Part shown: positions 31,572 to 35,831 of the stretch, in pieces
Position numbering within the stretch: position 1 is the stretch's first letter
How the letters are laid out: every line of letters begins with the position of its first letter
NCBI GenBank assembly: GCA_019310425.1
Contig: JAFDEI010000036.1
Coordinates: 1 to 35,831, forward strand
DNA: 35,831 nt
DNA from: Deltaproteobacteria bacterium
Lineage (GTDB): Bacteria > Myxococcota_A > UBA9160 > SMWR01
Direction: 5' to 3'
Notes under the pieces: model-generated
Seen by the model: only the letters and a program-made list of their open reading frames with translations
Database searches by the model: none
What the model was told of the DNA's origin: nothing
Position numbers and translations under genes: made by a program

Positions 31572-33977
31572 CTAGCGCAACTCACCGCCGAAACGGTGGG
31601 ACAACATCCGCACAATGCGATCGACCGACTTGCTCACCTCCTTCTCAGTGAGCGCGCGGTCCATCTTCTGAAACGCCAGCCGAAACGCCAGGCTGACGCG
31701 CCCTTCCGGAACGCCCTTGCCCGCATAACGGTCGAACAACTCGACCGACTGCAGATCGGCGCCTCCGGCCTGTTCGATCGCGGCCAGTACATCGCCGGCC
31801 GCCAGGTCGTCGCCGAGCAACACCGCGAGGTCGCGCCGCGCGGCTGGCTGCCGTGAGACCTCGTGAAATTCCTTCGCGCGCCGAGGCTGAGCTTCGAGTC
31901 GGCCGAGGTCGAGTTCGATCAACGCGCAGGGGACGTCGAGCGCGAAATTCGCCGCGACTTCCGGATGAATCTCCCCAACGGTCCCGACCACGTGCCCTCC
32001 GACCTCGATCGTCGCCGACGCTCCTGGGTGGAGATACGGCGACTCTGTCTGCCCCCGCCACAATGCCACATAACCTGCCTGAATTAAAAGCCTTTCTGCA
32101 ACCCCTTTGGCTCGAAAAAAGAGCGGAATCGGATTTTTTCGATTCCACAGGGCCGCTTCCTGCGGCTCGCTCAGCACCGCGGCAGCCGCGAGCGGCTCCG
32201 CACCGCCCGCCTCGCTGCTGCGCGGCAGGAAGACACTCGAGATCTCGAACAGCGCCACCGCGTCGATCTGTCGGCTGAGGTTCTGCTGCGCGAGGCGCAA
32301 CAGCGACGGCGCGAGCGTCGTCCGCAGCAACGGCTCTTCCTCCTTCAACGGATTCACGATGGTGCGCTGGCTACGTCGCGGGTCGTCCGCCGCAAGCCGG
32401 AGCGCATCGCTGTCCCCAAGGGGCACGAACGGCAGGCAGATGGCCTCGCTGAGGCCCGCAGCCACGAATTCATCGCGCACCCTCTCGCCGAGCTGCCACG
32501 TCGTCGGCTCGGCAACGGGATGCAGTTCCGCGGTCGGAAGTGTGGTCGGGATCCGGTCGTAGCCGTAGACGCGCGCAACCTCCTCGGTCAGGTCCTGATG
32601 GACATGGAGATCGTTGCGATGACTCGGCACGCTTCCGGTGAGCACCCCAGGCCCGATTTCACGGCACTCCACGCCGACCCGCGCGAGCAATGCTCGGGCC
32701 TCGGCAACCTCGATCTCGGTTCCGAGCAGCCGGTTCGCGCGGGCGACATCTAGATCGATTTCTCGGGTCACGACCGGCTCGGCTCCGCGCGCCGCAACGA
32801 CACCGGAGGCGACTTCGCCGCCGGCCCATTCGACGATCAAGCGGGCAACTCGATCCGCAGCACGCAGTACGCCTTCGCGGTCCACGCCGCGCTCGAAGCG
32901 GTACGAGGCCTCGGTCTGGAGGCCATGGCGGCGAGCCGTGAGCCGCACCACGGTCGGGTGAAAGTGCGCGCTCTCGATCAGAATGTCGCGGGTCTTCTCG
33001 CCGACCTCGCTGTCCGCACCGCCCATCACACCCGCGAGCGCGATCGGCCGCTCGGCATCGCAAATAACCAGGTCGCTCGGGTCGAGTTCGCGGGTCTCGC
33101 CGTCCAGGCAGGCGAGCTTCTCGCCCGCAGCGGCGCGCCGCACCTCGACCCGACCGCCATGCAGTGTGGCGAGATCGAAGGCGTGCAGCGGCTGGCCGAA
33201 CTCGAGCAACACCCAGTTCGTGGCGTCGACCACGTTGTTGATCGAGCGAATCCCGGCGGCCTCGAGCCGTCGCACCACGTGATCGGGTGACGGACCCACC
33301 CGCACCCCGCGCACCACGCGCGCCGCATAATGGTGGCAATCCTCGGCGGCCGCAATCGCGACCGATACGGCCTCGGACGCCGGCGCGCCGGTCTCGGGCG
33401 GTTCGGTCTCGGGCGGTGTCGGCTCGCCGCCGATCAGCGCGTGAACTTCGCGGGCGACCCCGAGCAGCGACGTGACATCGCCACGGTTCGGCGTGATGCC
33501 GAACTCGAGCGTGCGGTCCCCCACGCTGATCACCTCGGGCAGCGGCGTGCCCACCGGCGCCTCTGAATCGAGAACCAGGATGCCGTCGTGCTCTTCCGAG
33601 AGGCCGAGCTCCCGCGCCGAACAGATCATCCCGCGAGATACGATGCCGCGAATCTTCGTCTTCTTCAGCTTCGTGCCATCCGGCAGCCGGCTGCCGACCG
33701 ATGCAAACGCGATCTTCTGCCCCTCGGAGACGTTGGGCGCACCGCAAACGACCTCTACGAGTTCGCCGCTGCCGGTGTCCACCTTGCAGAACGACAAGCG
33801 GTCGGCGTTCGGATGCGGACCACACTCCTTCACGTGGCCGACGACGACGGCCGACAGATCCGGACCACTCGTCTCGATTTCAGCGTCTTCGAAGCCACCC
33901 AGGTTCAAGCGCTCGGAGAGTTCCTCGTCACCGGGGAGCTCGATCCACTCCGCGAGCCAGTCGAGCGACACCCGCAT
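31572..33977 (-). CDS. pheT: Phenylalanyl-tRNA synthetase beta subunit
   Basis: The product has 801 residues, normal for bacterial PheT. In order: an N-terminal domain, a tRNA-binding EMAP-like domain (about 40-150, with SRGMICSARELGLSEEHDG), the B3/B4 editing domain (about 200-370), the B5 domain (about 400-470), a catalytic-like core and a C-terminal ferredoxin-fold anticodon-binding domain (about 708-801, with RRDLAVLLGDD and FDRYAGKGVPEGRVSLAFRL). With PheS it forms the alpha2beta2 enzyme charging tRNA-Phe. The start overlaps the pheS stop by one base (TGATG). Confidence 0.97.
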   Translation of the reverse strand: MRVSLDWLAEWIELPGDEELSERLNLGGFEDAEIETSGPDLSAVVVGHVKECGPHPNADRLSFCKVDTGSGELVEVVCGAPNVSEGQKIAFASVGSRLPDGTKLKKTKIRGIVSRGMICSARELGLSEEHDGILVLDSEAPVGTPLPEVISVGDRTLEFGITPNRGDVTSLLGVAREVHALIGGEPTPPETEPPETGAPASEAVSVAIAAAEDCHHYAARVVRGVRVGPSPDHVVRRLEAAGIRSINNVVDATNWVLLEFGQPLHAFDLATLHGGRVEVRRAAAGEKLACLDGETRELDPSDLVICDAERPIALAGVMGGADSEVGEKTRDILIESAHFHPTVVRLTARRHGLQTEASYRFERGVDREGVLRAADRVARLIVEWAGGEVASGVVAARGAEPVVTREIDLDVARANRLLGTEIEVAEARALLARVGVECREIGPGVLTGSVPSHRNDLHVHQDLTEEVARVYGYDRIPTTLPTAELHPVAEPTTWQLGERVRDEFVAAGLSEAICLPFVPLGDSDALRLAADDPRRSQRTIVNPLKEEEPLLRTTLAPSLLRLAQQNLSRQIDAVALFEISSVFLPRSSEAGGAEPLAAAAVLSEPQEAALWNRKNPIPLFFRAKGVAERLLIQAGYVALWRGQTESPYLHPGASATIEVGGHVVGTVGEIHPEVAANFALDVPCALIELDLGRLEAQPRRAKEFHEVSRQPAARRDLAVLLGDDLAAGDVLAAIEQAGGADLQSVELFDRYAGKGVPEGRVSLAFRLAFQKMDRALTEKEVSKSVDRIVRMLSHRFGGELR

Positions 33978-35002
33978 CAGATCTGCTCCAGCACGCGCAC
34001 GTCACCTTCGAACAGGTGACGGAGTTGCGGAATCCCGTACCGCAACATCGCGGTACGATCGATTCCCATCCCGAATGCGAAGCCCTGATAGCGGTCGGGG
34101 TCGATCTCGCAGCGCTCCAGCACTTTCGGGTGGATCATCCCGCAGCCGCCCCACTCCATCCAGCCGTGCTGTGAACAGGCCGCGCAGCCCTGCTTGTCGC
34201 AGAGCACGCAGGCATAGTCCATTTCGGCGGACGGCTCGGTGAAGGGGAAATGGTTGGAGCGAAAACGCAGCTCGATGTCGCGACCCATCAGGTGACGTCC
34301 GAAGCCGTAGAGAACGCCCTTCAAGTCGCCGAAGGTGACCCGCTCATCCACCAGGAAGCCCTCGATCTGATGAAACATCGGGCTGTGCCTGGGCGAGAGA
34401 TCGTGCCGATAGACACGCCCCGGGGCGATAAAGCGAAACGGCGGCTTGCGGCCGGCCATCACGCGGATCTGCACATTCGAGGTGTGGGTCCGGAGCAACC
34501 GGCCGTCGTCGAGGTAGAAGGTATCCTGCTCATCGCGGGCCGGGTGATCGGCCGGAATGTTGAGCGCCTCGAAATTGTTGTACTCGGTCTCGATTTCCGG
34601 GCCTTCTTCGATCGAGAAGCCCAGCGAGGTAAAGAATTGCACCATGTCCCGCGTGACATGCGTGATCGGGTGCAGGTGCCCGGTCCGGGTCGCGGTTCCG
34701 CGGAGTGACACGTCGAGTCGTTGGCTCGCCAGCACCTGCTCACGACCCGCACGTTCGAGATCACCCTTGCGCGCAGCCGCAGCCGCCTCGATCCGCTGCT
34801 TGGCCGCGTTGGCCTCCTGGCCCACGCGTCCACGCTCGGAGGGCTCGAGCTCGCCGATGCTTCGCAGCAGCGCCGCCACCGACCCCTTCTTGCCGAGATA
34901 GCGCGCACGCACGGCCGTGAGCTCGTGGAGATCACCGGCCGCGGCGATCTCCACGCCCGCGCGTTCTTCGAGTGTCCCGAGGTCGGGCTTGTCCGCGGTC
35001 AT
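33977..35002 (-). CDS. pheS: Phenylalanyl-tRNA synthetase alpha subunit
   Basis: The product has 341 residues. An N-terminal coiled coil (about 1-90) precedes the class II catalytic core: motif 1/2 region with LLRTHTSNVQIRVM, GRVYRHDLSPRHSPMFHQIEG, the CVLCDKQGCAAC cysteine cluster, GWMEWGGCGMIHP, and motif 3 FAFGMGIDRTAMLRYGI. It activates phenylalanine with ATP and acts with PheT. It starts 12 nt after rplT. Confidence 0.97.
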   Translation of the reverse strand: MTADKPDLGTLEERAGVEIAAAGDLHELTAVRARYLGKKGSVAALLRSIGELEPSERGRVGQEANAAKQRIEAAAAARKGDLERAGREQVLASQRLDVSLRGTATRTGHLHPITHVTRDMVQFFTSLGFSIEEGPEIETEYNNFEALNIPADHPARDEQDTFYLDDGRLLRTHTSNVQIRVMAGRKPPFRFIAPGRVYRHDLSPRHSPMFHQIEGFLVDERVTFGDLKGVLYGFGRHLMGRDIELRFRSNHFPFTEPSAEMDYACVLCDKQGCAACSQHGWMEWGGCGMIHPKVLERCEIDPDRYQGFAFGMGIDRTAMLRYGIPQLRHLFEGDVRVLEQI

Positions 35003-35014
35003 CCGCGGCGGTGC

Positions 35015-35371
35015 CTAGGCGGCCTTGGACTTCGCCAGCTCGGCGAGATCCCCGAAGGCCTTCGGATCCGAGATCGCGAGCTGCGCGAGCAGCTTGCGGT
35101 CGATCTCGACGTTCGCCTGCTTCAGGCCGTGCATGAACTGGCTGTACGAGAGGCCATGCTCGCGCGCCGCGGCGTTGATGCGCGCGATCCACAGCGCGCG
35201 GAACACCCGCTTCTTCTGCTTGCGATCGCGGTAGGCATACTTCCAGCCCTTTTCAACCGCTTCCCGCGCAGTCTTGATCAGGTTCTTGCGGCCACCGTAG
35301 TAACCCTTGGCCTGGTCCAGAATTCGATTGTGGCGTCGTTTGGACGTGACGCCCCGCTTGACTCGCGGCAT
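35015..35371 (-). CDS. rplT: 50S ribosomal protein L20
   Basis: The 118-residue product has the usual L20 sequence ([51 protein letters not shown]). L20 binds 23S rRNA early in large-subunit assembly. In studied bacteria it also represses the infC-rpmI-rplT operon by binding its mRNA; the corresponding site cannot be judged here. The C-terminal AELAKSKAA is a short extension. Confidence 0.98.
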   Translation of the reverse strand: MPRVKRGVTSKRRHNRILDQAKGYYGGRKNLIKTAREAVEKGWKYAYRDRKQKKRVFRALWIARINAAAREHGLSYSQFMHGLKQANVEIDRKLLAQLAISDPKAFGDLAELAKSKAA

Positions 35372-35392
35372 GGGTTCTCCCCCTCGTACCGT

Positions 35393-35590
35393 CTAAAGGT
35401 TGGGCAGCATCTGCCTGACGCGCTTTGCATCCGCCTGCGTGATGATGGCGTCGTTGCGCAGCTGTCGCTTTCGCTTCGCATTCTTCTTCGTGAGGATGTG
35501 CTGCTTGTTCGCGCGGTTCCTCACGATCTTCCCGGTTCCAGTCTTCTTGAACCGTTTGGCCGCTCCGCTGTGGCTCTTCATCTTCGGCAT
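35393..35590 (-). CDS. rpmI: 50S ribosomal protein L35
   Basis: The 65-residue product is a standard L35 ([37 protein letters not shown]). It starts 1 nt after the infC stop, and rplT follows after 21 nt. It is part of the large ribosomal subunit. Confidence 0.97.
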   Translation of the reverse strand: MPKMKSHSGAAKRFKKTGTGKIVRNRANKQHILTKKNAKRKRQLRNDAIITQADAKRVRQMLPNL

Positions 35591-35591
35591 G

Positions 35592-35831
35592 TCATGCTCC
35601 TTCGGCCGAGCTCTGCTCTTCCATGGCTTTCGCCTCGGCTTCTTGCTGTTTCACGATCTCTGCGATCGCCTCGCGGTTCGGCACGAGGATCATCGACAGG
35701 AATCGCCCCTCCATGCGAGGCGGGTTCTCGACGCTGGCCATCGACCCGAGCATCGCCACGACGCGATTCAACTGCTCGCGCCCCAGCTGGCGATGCACCA
35801 TTTCACGGCCCCGGTACATCACCGTGACCTT
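35592..35831 (-). CDS. infC: Translation initiation factor IF-3, C-terminal part (5' end outside window)
   Basis: The frame is open to the window edge, and 79 C-terminal residues are visible. [17 protein letters not shown] is the conserved start of the IF-3 C-terminal 30S-binding domain, followed by [17 protein letters not shown]. The C-terminal [20 protein letters not shown] is a charged extension longer than in Escherichia coli. IF-3 controls start-codon selection. Position ahead of rpmI-rplT is the conserved operon order. Confidence 0.96.
   Translation of the reverse strand, partial: KVTVMYRGREMVHRQLGREQLNRVVAMLGSMASVENPPRMEGRFLSMILVPNREAIAEIVKQQEAEAKAMEEQSSAEGA

Noticed and set aside
1-35831. 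CRISPR array, toxin-antitoxin pair or complete insertion sequence
   Set aside because: No regularly spaced repeats, no recognisable cas or toxin genes and no intact transposase were found.

Overview
The window is high-GC bacterial chromosome with dense, often overlapping genes. Its rightmost block, infC-rpmI-rplT-pheS-pheT-ihfA-merR, and the pcm-nlpD pair are arrangements I associate with former Deltaproteobacteria (Myxococcota, Desulfobacterota and related uncultured lineages). A PEP-CTERM protein and a Mrp antiporter operon fit a Gram-negative, probably aquatic or soil, organism. No rRNA or taxon-specific marker is present, so the lineage is an inference.

Layout. (1) 1-5525: the 3' end of a CHAT-domain protease gene, a small secreted Cys-rich protein, two predicted lipoproteins preceded by a repeated leader sequence, and a convergent secreted von Willebrand A protein. 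This looks like an uncharacterised envelope cluster. (2) 5650-6274: a scar holding a truncated, frameshifted IS481-type transposase and the 5' half of a tRNA-Arg(CCU). (3) 6316-10840, minus strand: a DUF1214-like protein, a sulfotransferase, a polytopic membrane protein, and an overlapping chain of two tiny membrane proteins, a SAM methyltransferase and a 45-codon ORF. A second DUF1214-like paralog diverges at 10954. (4) 12105-18571, plus strand: mrpABCDEFG with mrpD broken in two places, followed by an overlapping glycerophosphodiester phosphodiesterase gene. (5) 18528-24824, minus strand: dgkA, pcm, nlpD, a Sel1-repeat lipoprotein and a large RND/MMPL exporter, with tRNA-Pro(GGG) just upstream of dgkA. 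(6) 25046-30680: a PEP-CTERM surface protein and a divergent polyprenyl glycosylphosphotransferase, then a three-gene plus-strand operon ending in a Yip1-type membrane protein, then a 139-bp element with perfect 32-bp inverted ends. (7) 30759-35831, minus strand: the conserved translation block infC (partial), rpmI, rplT, pheS, pheT, ihfA and a MerR regulator.

Much of the content concerns the cell envelope: lipoproteins, peptidoglycan hydrolase, DgkA, RND exporter, Mrp antiporter, exported PEP-CTERM protein and exopolysaccharide initiation. The best candidates for something undescribed are the CHAT/lipoprotein/VWA cluster with its repeated leader, the overlapping micro-gene chain ending in a methyltransferase, and the divergent DUF1214 paralogs beside a sulfotransferase. 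The clearest genome-dynamics signals are the half tRNA beside the IS remnant, the doubly damaged mrpD and the 32-bp inverted repeat. No CRISPR array, complete transposon, integrase or origin was seen.
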